The translations under genes were made by a program, and so were the position numbers. Shown here in pieces: positions 41,018 to 49,666 of a DNA stretch of 64,000 nt (positions within the stretch are counted from its first letter, which is position 1; each line of letters begins with the position of its first letter). The notes below the pieces were generated by a model, which saw nothing but the letters and a program-made list of their open reading frames with translations, had not been told where the DNA came from and searched no databases. This stretch comes from Ginsengibacter hankyongi (GTDB lineage: Bacteria; Bacteroidota; Bacteroidia; Chitinophagales; Chitinophagaceae), in NCBI RefSeq assembly GCF_008710285.1, contig NZ_VYQF01000001.1, positions 1,497,501 through 1,561,500 on the forward strand, read 5' to 3'.

Positions 41018-41614
41018 ATGGTTTTGAATACATATTCCCCCGAAGAAAAATTTATACTGCAATGCCTGGAAAAGGAATTGCCAGGTAATCTCAGCTATCA
41101 CGGGTTGCATCATACACTCGATGTTTTTAATGCAGCAATGAAAATTGCAGCAACTGAAAATTTATCGGCCGAAGAAATAAAACTTTTAAGAATAGCGATT
41201 CTTTATCATGATGCAGGATTTACTGCAAAATATAAAGATCATGAAGAAAAAGGATGTGAAATGGCAAGAAAAAATCTGCCTTCATTTGGTTATACTGATG
41301 GCGACATTAAAATTATTTGCGGAATGATAATGGCCACTCAAATTCCTCAGACTCCGAAAACTATTTTGGAAAAAATAATTTGCGATGCAGACCTGGATTA
41401 TCTTGGCCGAAATGATTTTTATGAAATAAGCAATACGCTATTTGAAGAGATGAAGATTTATAACAATCTTCACGATGAAAAAGAATGGAATAAAATTCAG
41501 AAGAAATTTCTCGATAAGCACCAATACCACACTGAATTTGGTAAGAAACACCGGGAACATAAAAAGCAACAATATTTACAGGAGATCAACCAATTGGTTT
41601 CATCTGGTAACTAA
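41018..41614 (+). CDS. HD-domain phosphohydrolase
   Basis: 198-aa cytosolic metal-dependent phosphohydrolase of the HDc family. The signature His residues are in YHGLHHTLDVF, the HD pair in LYHDAGF, with a further acidic motif DADLDYLG. Substrate unknown. The C-terminus is Lys/Gln-rich (KKHREHKKQQ). It stands alone between the esterase gene and the YCII remnant. Confidence 0.78.
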   Translation: MVLNTYSPEEKFILQCLEKELPGNLSYHGLHHTLDVFNAAMKIAATENLSAEEIKLLRIAILYHDAGFTAKYKDHEEKGCEMARKNLPSFGYTDGDIKIICGMIMATQIPQTPKTILEKIICDADLDYLGRNDFYEISNTLFEEMKIYNNLHDEKEWNKIQKKFLDKHQYHTEFGKKHREHKKQQYLQEINQLVSSGN

Positions 41615-41805
41615 AGTTTTTTATTATAGTTGGCAATAAAATCTGTTGCTAAATAATCAACCAATAATTTTTTTACAAACGGTAATAGCTTTTCATGCAG
41701 GAGTGTTAGTTTAGTTACCTGGGTTTATTTTTAAGAAATTGGTATGAGTAAACTAATCCTTAAGGCAATCTCTTATTTTTTCCGTTTTGGTTTAAATAAA
41801 TAATT

Positions 41806-42263
41806 ATGAAAAAGCTGTCCGTTCTGTTGTCTTGTTTTTTCCTGTTTCTTATATCAGTTAATGCACAATCTGTTGCTGAAAAATACGATTCGGTACTTGC
41901 AAAGAAATTACATGCTGATGATTATGGAATGAAAAATTATATACTGGTATTGCTGAAGCCCGGAAGTAACACGACTCTTGATAAGGCAACCGAAGATTCT
42001 ATTTTTCACAGCCATCTTAATAACATTGGCAGGCTTGCGGATAATGGTGACCTCGTGTTAGCCGGCCGTTTGGAAAAAATAAATTATACAGCGGGCTTTT
42101 TATTCTAAACGTCTCCAATTTTGAAGATGCAAAAAAACTTTTATCAACTGATCCGGCTATAAAAGCAAATTTACTTGGTCCCGAAATGTATCTCTGGTAT
42201 GGCTCGGCATCTGTGCAGGAAATACCTTCCATGCATAAAAAAATACAGAAATTAAATTTTTAA
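41806..42263 (+). pseudogene. YCII-domain secreted protein, frameshifted
   Basis: The first frame gives 100 aa with a signal peptide (KKLSVLLSCFFLFLISVNAQ) and the start of a YCII-like domain (NYILVLLKPGSNTT). It stops at 42108 after NYTAGFLF. Dropping to the next frame just before (about 42090-42096) continues as GLFILNVSNFEDAKKLLSTDPAIKANLLGPEMYLWYGSA, the expected rest of the domain, ending at the TAA at 42261. A one-base loss in the TTTTT-rich stretch explains it; a sequencing error or a programmed shift cannot be excluded. Confidence 0.75.
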
Positions 42264-42284
42264 AGTTGTTATAAAAGCAAAATT

Positions 42285-43226
42285 TTATTTTTCAATTTGA
42301 GTAACCTGTTTTCTTTTTGCGGAAAGCATTTCTTTTTGAACTGAATTGCAAATTTCTTCTCTTAATATATCAATCACTCTTTGTTTTATAAAATGGCGGT
42401 AAGTAACAATGCTTATTTCGCGAACCGGAACTGGCGGTTTAAAATGACGCACGAACTTTTTATCTTTTTTGCTTAGTTCATTCAACGCAAGTCCCGGCAA
42501 TATTGTAATACCGTTATTCATATCTACCATTTTTTTTAATGTTTCAATACTTCCTGCTTCGTATTCAAGGTTGCTGACCCCCAAGCCTTTTTTTCTTAGT
42601 TCGCACAAATTTAAAATTTGAGATCTAAGGCAATGCCCTTCTTCCAATAACCATAAATGATTAATGTCAATATCATTTGGAATTAAAAACTTTTTCTTCA
42701 TCAAAGTTTCATTCCTGGACGCATACACTACAAATTGTTCATAATAGAGTGGCTGTTCTTTTAAAGCATCGTTATTAAGTGGAGTAGCCAGTATACCTGC
42801 ATCCAGTTGATGATTTTTCAACTTTTCGATAATCTGTTCGGTGGTAAATTCAGCTATTTTTATTTTCAGCAATGGGTATTTCTTTAAAAACGAATTTAAA
42901 AATAATGGCAATAGATAAGGTGCTACGGTGGGTATAATAGCGAGCTTTAATTCGCCCTTTATTTCTCCTTTAAGTTCATCCACAATAAGCCTCATTTTAT
43001 CAGCTTCCTGTAAAATTATTTTTGCCTGCTTTATTATCGCTTCGCCAGCTTCCGTAGGCACAACGGGTTGCTTGCTCCTGTCAAAAATTTTCACACCCAG
43101 TTCTTCTTCCAGTTTCTGGATCATCATACTAAGCGTAGGTTGTGTAACAAAACATTTTTGTGCAGCCTTTGCAAAATGTCTCTGTGTATCAACTTCAAGA
43201 ATATATTTTAAATGCTGAATGTTCAT
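42285..43226 (-). CDS. oxyR: Hydrogen-peroxide-inducible activator OxyR (LysR family)
   Basis: 313-aa LysR-type regulator. N-terminal HTH LKYILEVDTQRHFAKAAQKCFVTQPTLSMMIQKLEEELGVKIFDR (residues 6-50). In the effector domain, GHCLRSQILNLCELR places Cys199 and Cys208, the redox cysteines of OxyR, at the same positions as in E. coli. It senses peroxide by a disulfide and activates katG, dps and similar genes; none of these targets is in the window. A palindromic OxyR-type half-site lies directly before its start, so autorepression is likely. Confidence 0.93.
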   Translation of the reverse strand: MNIQHLKYILEVDTQRHFAKAAQKCFVTQPTLSMMIQKLEEELGVKIFDRSKQPVVPTEAGEAIIKQAKIILQEADKMRLIVDELKGEIKGELKLAIIPTVAPYLLPLFLNSFLKKYPLLKIKIAEFTTEQIIEKLKNHQLDAGILATPLNNDALKEQPLYYEQFVVYASRNETLMKKKFLIPNDIDINHLWLLEEGHCLRSQILNLCELRKKGLGVSNLEYEAGSIETLKKMVDMNNGITILPGLALNELSKKDKKFVRHFKPPVPVREISIVTYRHFIKQRVIDILREEICNSVQKEMLSAKRKQVTQIEK

Positions 43227-43229
43227 TGT

Positions 43230-43244
43230 ATAGATTTTGTCTAT
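43230..43244. promoter_or_regulatory. OxyR-type binding site at the oxyR start
   Basis: ATAGATTTTGTCTAT has the form ATAG-N7-CTAT, one OxyR half-site. It begins 4 bp upstream of the oxyR ATG. A second tandem half-site is not clear. Probably a site of autoregulation. Confidence 0.55.
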
Positions 43245-43278
43245 GTAAATATAAATATTATCAATTTGTTTTATAAAT

Positions 43279-43404
43279 ATGCATTATCGATCTTGGATAA
43301 ATGTTGGTATGATAGAATTGAATCAAATTCAAAAAAAATATTTTGCAGAAGTAGAACAATCCACGTTAGGTAATCTTCAACATTATGAACCCGTAATGTC
43401 TTAA
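43279..43404 (+). CDS. Possible small protein, 41 aa
   Basis: ATG at 43279, or Met11 (MIELNQIQKKYFAEVEQSTL...) at 43309, ending at 43404. Composition is plausible and an intrinsic terminator follows at 43425-43449. It has no recognised family or ribosome site. Could be a real small gene or the remnant of a larger one. It is oriented divergently from oxyR. Confidence 0.25.
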   Translation: MHYRSWINVGMIELNQIQKKYFAEVEQSTLGNLQHYEPVMS

Positions 43405-43424
43405 GCCCATGAAAATTGAACATC

Positions 43425-43449
43425 AAAGCAACTGAAAGGTTGCTTTTTT
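43425..43449 (+). terminator. Intrinsic terminator
   Basis: Stem AAAGCAAC/GTTGCTTT, TGAAAG loop, then T run. It separates the oxyR upstream region and the small ORF from the next gene. Confidence 0.8.
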
Positions 43450-43523
43450 GTGCATGTTATTTTATATCAACAATTTTATTTCTAAAGGTTAATAATCAAA
43501 GATTACTTCTTTACACAATTAAG

Positions 43524-43531
43524 TACATTCG
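43524..43531 (+). promoter_or_regulatory. -7-like box of the NagX-like gene
   Basis: TACATTCG, matching TAnnTTYG, 17 bases before the start codon. Confidence 0.4.
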
Positions 43532-43548
43532 TTAAATAATAATTTATA

Positions 43549-44745
43549 ATGAAGGAACGATTTTACTCGCTTGATGTTTTTCGGGGAGCCACTGTATGCT
43601 TAATGATTATGGTAAATAACCCCGGAAGCTGGGAGCATATTTACGCTCCTTTAGATCATTCGCCGTGGCATGGCGGTACACCTACAGATCTTGTTTTTCC
43701 TTTTTTTCTTTTTGCAGTAGGAAATGCATTGGCTTTTGTAATGCCACGGCTCGAAGTGGCAGGTCCTTCGATATTCTGGAAAAAAATAATTAAAAGAACT
43801 ACACTTATTTTTCTAATAGGCCTTTTTCTTAACTGGATGCCTTTTGTACAATGGGACAACAATTATTTAGCGTTTAAGCGCTGGAGTTATATTAATGCTG
43901 AAGGGCATCCTGCGGGTGTAAGAATTTTAGGAGTATTGCAGCGTATCGCTCTTGCTTATTTTTTTGCATCCATAATTATTTATTTCTTAAAAATTCGCGG
44001 GGCATTTTTTGTAGCTTGTGTTATTCTTTTAGGTTACTGGTTTTTATGTGTGGCTGGCAATCCTGCGGATCCATTTAGTTTAACCGGCTGGTTTGGAACC
44101 AATGTGGATAAATCAATTCTGGGTGAGGCTCACATGTACCACGGTGAATCTTTAAATGGCCATCCAATTGCATTTGATCCGGAAGGATTCATGAGTTTAT
44201 TTGGTGCTATCGTGCAGGTAATTTTTGGATACCTCATTGGTGATTACATTATTAAAAAAGGAAAAACACCAGAAATGGTTAACGGGCTATTTGTGGCAGG
44301 CGCGATATTTCTTTTTGCAGGATATGCGTGGGATATGGTTTTCCCGATTAATAAAAAAATCTGGACAAGCTCTTACGTCGTCTACACTACAGGGCTAGCC
44401 ACGGTTATTCTTGCCGTCATGATTTATTTAATTGAATTAAAAAATAAAAAAGGATGGCTTACTAGATTCTTTGATGTGTTTGGCAAGAACCCGCTTTTTA
44501 TTTTTATATTAAGTGGGTTTTTACCGCGTGCATTAGGACTTATAAAAATCCCTGCAAATGAAACAGATGCAACAGGAAAGCCGGTTTATTTCACTCCTTT
44601 TAGCTGGTTTTATGAACATGTATGCAAACCCATTTTTTCTTCCAATTTAAAAAATGGCTCGTTGTTATATGCCCTTTGTATGATTACTTTTTTATGGCTG
44701 ATTGCCCGGTGGATGGATAAAAAGAAAATTTATATAAAAGTATGA
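43549..44745 (+). CDS. DUF5009/NagX-like membrane acyltransferase
   Basis: 398-aa membrane protein with about ten hydrophobic segments, of the heparan-alpha-glucosaminide N-acetyltransferase type. N-terminal motif RFYSLDVFRGATVCLMIMVNNPGSWEHIYAPLDHSPWHGGTPTDLVFPFFLFAVGNAL is the hallmark; further on ILGVLQRIALAYF. Members are thought to move acetyl groups across the inner membrane onto GlcNAc-derived sugars. Ends overlap the convergent aldose epimerase gene by 16 bp. Confidence 0.85.
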   Translation: MKERFYSLDVFRGATVCLMIMVNNPGSWEHIYAPLDHSPWHGGTPTDLVFPFFLFAVGNALAFVMPRLEVAGPSIFWKKIIKRTTLIFLIGLFLNWMPFVQWDNNYLAFKRWSYINAEGHPAGVRILGVLQRIALAYFFASIIIYFLKIRGAFFVACVILLGYWFLCVAGNPADPFSLTGWFGTNVDKSILGEAHMYHGESLNGHPIAFDPEGFMSLFGAIVQVIFGYLIGDYIIKKGKTPEMVNGLFVAGAIFLFAGYAWDMVFPINKKIWTSSYVVYTTGLATVILAVMIYLIELKNKKGWLTRFFDVFGKNPLFIFILSGFLPRALGLIKIPANETDATGKPVYFTPFSWFYEHVCKPIFSSNLKNGSLLYALCMITFLWLIARWMDKKKIYIKV

Positions 44746-45704
44746 ACCTGTAATAAAAGCTTAATCTTGTAAGTCGTTTTAAATAACGTCGATTCTCCGG
44801 GTTCAAGTGTTATAACACCCATACCGTTGTTAAAAGCATCGGGTGCGCCGCTTAGATTTTCTATCGCAATACTTTTGCGATCCGGAGGAATATAAATTTG
44901 CAAATAAGGATATGATTTTTCAGGATGAATTTCTATCTCTATTTTCTTTGAAGGATTGCGCAAAACACACAGCGGCTGGCAGGCTTCCATATTCAGTGTA
45001 AAACAATTATCAAGAAAAATGGTACCAATTTTTTTAAGCGAATTAAACTCAGCGTATGGAATAAGATTTTGTGTTGGTAGTAATTCACTGTTAAATTCAA
45101 CCATTTCCTTCGATTGAAATTCAAGTTGTAATTCATCAACTGAATCGCCCAAATTAAAATATGGATGCCATCCATCCTGTATTGGAATTAATCCTTCGTC
45201 TTTATTAATACATTCTGTAGTTACTGAAAGTTTATTATCGTTTTCCAATTGCCAGGTAACAATGCAATCATAATTAAAAGGAAAGCCGCCATCTTCGGCC
45301 CGGTACTCATATTTCATCGTTAGAGAAGCATGAAGTTCGTTGGAGGTTTGTCCCGTTACTTTAAATGGCTTGTTATATAAAATGCCGTGTAAAGCATTTT
45401 TTCCAAGATAAAATTTTTCAAACGTATATTTTTTTTCACCAAAATGATAAGCCCCGTATTTTAAGCGACAAACAAATGGAGACAATTTTGTACCTAAAAA
45501 ACCTTTGGTTTCAACATTTTCTTTAAAATCATCCGCTGTTGAATAACTATCAATTACGTTTATGCGATCCCCGTTATAGATGGTTTCAAACGAATGAAGA
45601 ATGGCGCCACAAGCCGGAAGTATTACTGCAGATGTATTTGAATCGTTATCTTTTAAAATAAATTTTTCAAATCCATTCTCTTCTTTCTTATAAATAGAAA
45701 ACAT
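44730..45704 (-). CDS. Aldose 1-epimerase (galactose mutarotase-like)
   Basis: 324-aa cytosolic sugar epimerase, one galactose-mutarotase beta-sandwich. Characteristic residues: NALHGILYNKPF (His), IQDGWHPYFNLGD (His with Asp/Trp) and a late acidic residue in EIHPEKSYPYLQIYIP. The substrate is a hexose; the exact one is not clear. It ends in convergence with the NagX-like gene. Confidence 0.83.
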   Translation of the reverse strand: MFSIYKKEENGFEKFILKDNDSNTSAVILPACGAILHSFETIYNGDRINVIDSYSTADDFKENVETKGFLGTKLSPFVCRLKYGAYHFGEKKYTFEKFYLGKNALHGILYNKPFKVTGQTSNELHASLTMKYEYRAEDGGFPFNYDCIVTWQLENDNKLSVTTECINKDEGLIPIQDGWHPYFNLGDSVDELQLEFQSKEMVEFNSELLPTQNLIPYAEFNSLKKIGTIFLDNCFTLNMEACQPLCVLRNPSKKIEIEIHPEKSYPYLQIYIPPDRKSIAIENLSGAPDAFNNGMGVITLEPGESTLFKTTYKIKLLLQVHTFI

Positions 45705-45731
45705 AATGCGCCAATTTACAGAAAGTTTTTT

Positions 45732-46820
45732 TTAATTGGATTCTAAAATTTTTAGAACAATTTTTTCTTCCGGCGTAAGGTCAATTTTATTATTACTATT
45801 TTCAATCCTGTCGAGTTCATTCATATATTTTTCCAGGTCTTTACTTTCATACAATGAAAGGATAAGCGGATGAACATAATATTTTTTACAAACGGTTCTC
45901 GTATTGCCTAATTGCTCCGAAACGGTGTCAAGCGCTTCAACGATTCTTCTTTTGGTTTCTGTTTGCGTATCACAACATCCTATTGATTTTAATGCAAGAA
46001 AAGCCTGCACCGTTCCTGACCACGTTCTAAAATCTTTGGCCGTAAAATCTGCATTGCTTATTTCCCTGATATAATTATTTACAAGTCCGGAGTCAATTGA
46101 TTGATGATTGCCTTCTTCATCATAAAATTGGAATAATTCTTTCCCTGGTATATCACGGCATTTTTTTATAATGCCTGCAAGTTTTTTATTTTTAAGTGTG
46201 ATGTTGTGTGAGACTCCTTTTTTACCAACAAAGGCAAAGGTTACAGAATGGCCATTAAACTTCACGTGTTTATCTTTTAAAGTGGTTAGTCCAAACGAGC
46301 CATAAGTTTTTTCATAATAATTATTGCCAATTCTAATATTAGTGCGTTCCATTAATTTAACCACTGCTGCCAGCACTTTTTTTAATGATAGCTCAGGTGA
46401 GTTGATATCTTTTTCCAGTTGCTCTCTTATGGCAGGAAGTACTTTTCCAAAATCTAAAAGTCTGTAAAATTTTGTATGGTTTCGTAGAGAGTTCCAGTGT
46501 GGATGATACTTATATTGTTTCCTGTTTTTAATATCATAACCGGTAACCTGCAAATGACCATTTTCTTTTTTGCAGATCCACACATTAGTCCATGCTGGCG
46601 GAATTACTAAATGTTTTATGCGAAGCAGTTCTTCATCATCGTTAATAATTTTTCCATTGAAATAGTATTCAAACTTATCGCCTTTCTTTTTTCTTTCAAT
46701 GCCGGGTTCCTGGTCGGTTACATAAACTAAATTAGCTGCTCTTGCAGTTTTCTCTTCATCTTTTACAATACTTTTTAATATCCTTTTAGTAATTTTTGGA
46801 ACTTCAATGGTTTCGTTCAT
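45732..46820 (-). CDS. DNA topoisomerase IB
   Basis: 362-aa type IB topoisomerase of the bacterial (poxvirus-like) kind, relaxing supercoils through a 3'-phosphotyrosine. N-terminal WICKKENGHLQVTGYDIKNRKQYKYHPHWN is the usual DNA-clamp start. Core motifs include LMERTNIRIGNNYYEKTYGSFGLTTLKDKHV, FRTWSGTVQAFLAL (catalytic Arg), and the nucleophile Tyr in CKKYYVHPLILSLYE. Length typical. Commonly found in Bacteroidota genomes. Confidence 0.93.
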   Translation of the reverse strand: MNETIEVPKITKRILKSIVKDEEKTARAANLVYVTDQEPGIERKKKGDKFEYYFNGKIINDDEELLRIKHLVIPPAWTNVWICKKENGHLQVTGYDIKNRKQYKYHPHWNSLRNHTKFYRLLDFGKVLPAIREQLEKDINSPELSLKKVLAAVVKLMERTNIRIGNNYYEKTYGSFGLTTLKDKHVKFNGHSVTFAFVGKKGVSHNITLKNKKLAGIIKKCRDIPGKELFQFYDEEGNHQSIDSGLVNNYIREISNADFTAKDFRTWSGTVQAFLALKSIGCCDTQTETKRRIVEALDTVSEQLGNTRTVCKKYYVHPLILSLYESKDLEKYMNELDRIENSNNKIDLTPEEKIVLKILESN

Positions 46821-46870
46821 TGGTGCTTATTCTTCTTGAGGAAATTATTCTACAACCATTTATTATTTAA

Positions 46871-46897
46871 ACAAAAGGCGGGCTGTGCGCCCGCCTT
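46871..46897 (-). terminator. Intrinsic terminator after the 78-aa gene
   Basis: A perfect 9-bp stem AAGGCGGGC/GCCCGCCTT, TGTGC loop; on the minus strand followed by TT and more T-rich sequence. It lies 18 bp past the stop codon of the gene at 46916. Confidence 0.75.
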
Positions 46898-46915
46898 ATA
46901 GCTTATGATGAAAAA

Positions 46916-47152
46916 TTATTCATCGGTTTCATTCGCCTGGATAAATTCATTTTCGCCATTGGATTTTTTTATAACCTTTTCATCGTCGTTGACGTTTTTA
47001 TCTTTCTTATGTTTATTTCCGGCCTTTGCTGCAAGATGCAGTTGGGTATCGCTTCCTGCCGAAACCCCACCTTCTAAGTGAGTATCACTTGTTTCTGTTC
47101 CTAATTCATTACTCCCCATAGACGGTTGCGTTATTTGTTCTCTGTCTGCCAT
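46916..47152 (-). CDS. Hypothetical 78-aa hydrophilic protein
   Basis: No family recognised. Very polar, without hydrophobic core: MADREQITQPSMGSNELGTETSD then a Gly/Ser/Thr-rich part and a Lys-rich KHKKDKNVNDDEKVIKKSNG; likely disordered. A strong terminator follows. Its composition is like stress-related disordered proteins, but no function can be claimed. Confidence 0.6.
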   Translation of the reverse strand: MADREQITQPSMGSNELGTETSDTHLEGGVSAGSDTQLHLAAKAGNKHKKDKNVNDDEKVIKKSNGENEFIQANETDE

Positions 47153-47261
47153 AACAATTATTTTAAAAGTGAATAATATTTTGTTAGTGAAAATTATATG
47201 CCAATAATCAAAAGCCCTACTTTATAACCAGTTCTTAACAAGGAATAATGTTATTTTGGAG

Positions 47262-47858
47262 ATGAATTACCTTGCTCATGCGTTTCTCTCTTTTAACAAA
47301 ACGGATATACTTGCAGGAAATATGATTAGTGATTTTGTAAAAGGAAAAACAAAATATGATTACCCCGAAGAAGTTCAAAAAGGAATTTATTTGCATCGGT
47401 TAATTGATGAATTTACTGATGCACATCCTGTAACTGCAAAAGCAAAAACTTATTTCAGGCCTCAGTATCGCTTATACTCCGGCGCTTTTATTGACGTTGT
47501 TTATGATCATTTTCTTGCGATCGACGAAAAGCAATTTGGGGAATACGGAAATATCGAAGCGTTTTCACAACAGGTTTATCAATTGCTTGATAATAATCTC
47601 CTTTTGCTTCCTTTGCGTTTTCAAAAAATGTTTTCTCACATGAGGTCGCAAAACTGGTTGTATAACTACCAATATAAGGAAGGTATCCAAAGAAGTTTCC
47701 AAGGGCTTGTTTACAGGGCAGCTTACCTAAATGAATCTGAAATTGCTTATGAAATATTTAATGAATATTACGCCGAACTTCAAAATTGTTATAGGGAATT
47801 TTTTCCCGAGCTGTTGCAATTTGCTTCTGAAAATTTAGACAAACTTCTGGCAGATTAA
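47262..47858 (+). CDS. acpH: Acyl-carrier-protein phosphodiesterase (AcpH)-like
   Basis: Removes 4'-phosphopantetheine from holo-ACP. The 198-aa protein has AcpH motifs: MNYLAHAFLSFNKTDILAGNMISDFVKG, GIYLHRLIDEFTDAHPVTAKAK and FIDVVYDHFLAID, with the metal-type His/Asp residues. The frame opens at a TTG (47256) two codons upstream, but the ATG at 47262 matches the family N-terminus MNYLAHA. Confidence 0.85.
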   Translation: MNYLAHAFLSFNKTDILAGNMISDFVKGKTKYDYPEEVQKGIYLHRLIDEFTDAHPVTAKAKTYFRPQYRLYSGAFIDVVYDHFLAIDEKQFGEYGNIEAFSQQVYQLLDNNLLLLPLRFQKMFSHMRSQNWLYNYQYKEGIQRSFQGLVYRAAYLNESEIAYEIFNEYYAELQNCYREFFPELLQFASENLDKLLAD

Positions 47859-47865
47859 TTCCTTC

Positions 47866-47873
47866 TATCTTTG
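47866..47873 (+). promoter_or_regulatory. -7 box upstream of the Cys/Met-metabolism gene
   Basis: TATCTTTG, an exact TAnnTTTG box, 82 bp upstream of the TTG start. Confidence 0.45.
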
Positions 47874-47955
47874 CAAAAAAATCAATCACTTTTTACATCT
47901 TCCAATTAACAAACTATTCCTGGTGATTAACAGGGTTATTAAAATTTAAATTGAA

Positions 47956-49095
47956 TTGAAACTTTCAACAAAATTAATACATGCAGGCCTCGAGCCCGAT
48001 CCCTCAACAGGAGCCATTATGACTCCTATTTTTCAAACATCTACCTATGTGCAGGAAAGCCCGGGTGTTCATAAAGGTTATGAATACGCCAGAACGCAAA
48101 ATCCCACCCGGCATGCATTGCAGAATGCATTAGCATCAATAGAAAATGGCAAATACGGACTTTGCTTTGCAAGTGGCTCGGCAGCAACTGATGCAGTTAT
48201 AAAACTTCTAAACCCGGGCGATGAAGTAATTGCAGCCAATGATATGTACGGAGGTACTTATAGAATGTTTACTAAAATATTTCAAAAATATGGATTGAAA
48301 TTTCATTTCATAAATATGCAGGACGCCAATGAAATTTCGAAATATATAAATGCAAATACAAAACTCATCTGGACAGAAACTCCTACTAATCCAATGATGA
48401 ACATAACCGATATTAAAGCGGTTGCATCTATTGCAAAGCCGCATAATATTTTGCTTTGTGTTGATAATACTTTTGCATCACCTTATTTACAAAATCCTTT
48501 GGATCTTGGCGCTGATATCGTTGTACATTCTGCTACAAAATATCTTGGCGGCCATAGTGATTCGGTGCATGGTTGTTTAATTATGAATGATGAAAAACTT
48601 AATGAACAACTTGCCTTTATACAAAATAGCACAGGTGCGGTTCCTGGCCCACAGGATTGCTTTTTAATTTTAAGAGGAGTAAAAACATTGCATGTAAGAA
48701 TGCAACGCCATTGTGAGAATGGAGAAAAAATTGCCAGGTGGCTCAAAAAAAACCCAAAGGTTGATAAAGTTTTTTGGTGCGGATTTGAAGATCATCCTAA
48801 TCATGAAATTGCTAAAAAGCAAATGCGTGGCTTTGGTGGTATGATGAGTTTTACCTTGAAGGATGACAGTATGGAAGCTGCTTATAAAGTACTTTCATCA
48901 ACTAAGCTTTTTGCATTGGCAGAAAGCCTTGGTGGTGTTGAAAGCCTTATCGGGCATCCTGCAAGTATGACGCATGCAAGCATACCGCGTGAAGAAAGAA
49001 TTAAAAACGGATTGGTCGATTCGTTGATAAGATTGAGTGTAGGCATTGAAGATGCCGATGATTTAATTGATGATTTGGCAAATGCGATTGGATAA
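47956..49095 (+). CDS. Cystathionine gamma-synthase/lyase-family PLP enzyme
   Basis: 379-aa trans-sulfuration enzyme that uses PLP. The start is a TTG at 47956 that yields MKLSTKLIHAGLEPDPSTGAIMTPIFQTSTYVQ. Signatures: YARTQNPTRHALQNALASIENG, FASGSAATDAV, ETPTNPMMNITDIKA, the PLP lysine in VHSATKYLGGHSD (Lys195) and SLGGVESLIGHPASMTHASIP near the C-terminus. The family acts as cystathionine gamma-synthase (metB), gamma-lyase or sulfhydrylase; these cannot be told apart from motifs alone. Confidence 0.92.
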   Translation: MKLSTKLIHAGLEPDPSTGAIMTPIFQTSTYVQESPGVHKGYEYARTQNPTRHALQNALASIENGKYGLCFASGSAATDAVIKLLNPGDEVIAANDMYGGTYRMFTKIFQKYGLKFHFINMQDANEISKYINANTKLIWTETPTNPMMNITDIKAVASIAKPHNILLCVDNTFASPYLQNPLDLGADIVVHSATKYLGGHSDSVHGCLIMNDEKLNEQLAFIQNSTGAVPGPQDCFLILRGVKTLHVRMQRHCENGEKIARWLKKNPKVDKVFWCGFEDHPNHEIAKKQMRGFGGMMSFTLKDDSMEAAYKVLSSTKLFALAESLGGVESLIGHPASMTHASIPREERIKNGLVDSLIRLSVGIEDADDLIDDLANAIG

Positions 49096-49154
49096 AAGAA
49101 TTAGCTTTTAGGTTTATGTATCTTTTTGTAAATTGTAAAAAACAATGAAGAATT

Positions 49155-49370
49155 ATGTCATACAACAGAGATGAACTTTTGAAATTGCCGCCGAAGGAAA
49201 AATTAGAACTTGTAGAGGCTTTGTGGGATAGTATTGATGATGAGTTGTTAATAGGTAAATTGAGTACCGAGCAAATGCAGGAATTAGATAAAAGATTAAG
49301 CGACCTTGATGAAAATCCTGAATCTCTTATTCCTTGGGAAGATGTAAAAAAGGAAATGAATAAAAGATGA
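49155..49370 (+). CDS. Antitoxin of a RelBE/ParE-like pair
   Basis: 71-aa acidic protein of the addiction-module component type (TIGR02574-like): MSYNRDELLKLPPKEKLELVEALWDSIDDE, then ELDKRLSDLDENPESLIPWEDVKKEM. The stop overlaps the toxin start by 4 bases (ATGA). These antitoxins bind their toxin with the C-terminal region and usually repress the operon. Confidence 0.85.
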   Translation: MSYNRDELLKLPPKEKLELVEALWDSIDDELLIGKLSTEQMQELDKRLSDLDENPESLIPWEDVKKEMNKR

Positions 49371-49666
49371 AAGTTTTTTCAGTTCTTTTTACTCCTGAAG
49401 CCAAAAATGACACGTTGAAAGCTCGTAATTGGTATGAACGACATAATATCGGATTAGCCAGGAGCTTTCAGGAATGTTTGGATTCTAAAATCGAATCTTT
49501 AAAACGTAATCCTTTAGCAGCCTCATACTTATACAAAAATTTGAGAAGTTCAAAAATCAAAAGATTTCCTTATAATATTATTTATAAAGTTTCCGGAAAT
49601 CAAATTCAAATCATCGCTATATTTCATCATTCGAGAAATCCGCGTGAATGGAAAAAGAGAATATAG
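49367..49666 (+). CDS. RelE/ParE-family toxin
   Basis: 99-aa toxin: SVLFTPEAKNDTLKARNWYERHNIGLARSFQECLDSKIESLKRNP, then KIKRFPYNIIYKVSGNQIQIIAIFHHSRNPREWKKR. This is the plasmid-stabilisation ParE/RelE fold with conserved RFPYNIIYK and the HHSRNP loop. Whether it cuts mRNA or poisons gyrase is not clear. The gene looks intact. The next gene starts inside its 3' end. Confidence 0.88.
   Translation: MKVFSVLFTPEAKNDTLKARNWYERHNIGLARSFQECLDSKIESLKRNPLAASYLYKNLRSSKIKRFPYNIIYKVSGNQIQIIAIFHHSRNPREWKKRI

Noticed and set aside
41706-41756. Inverted repeat TTAGTTTA ... TAAACTAA upstream of the YCII gene
   Set aside because: Only 8 bp arms with a 35-bp loop in very AT-rich DNA; may occur by chance.
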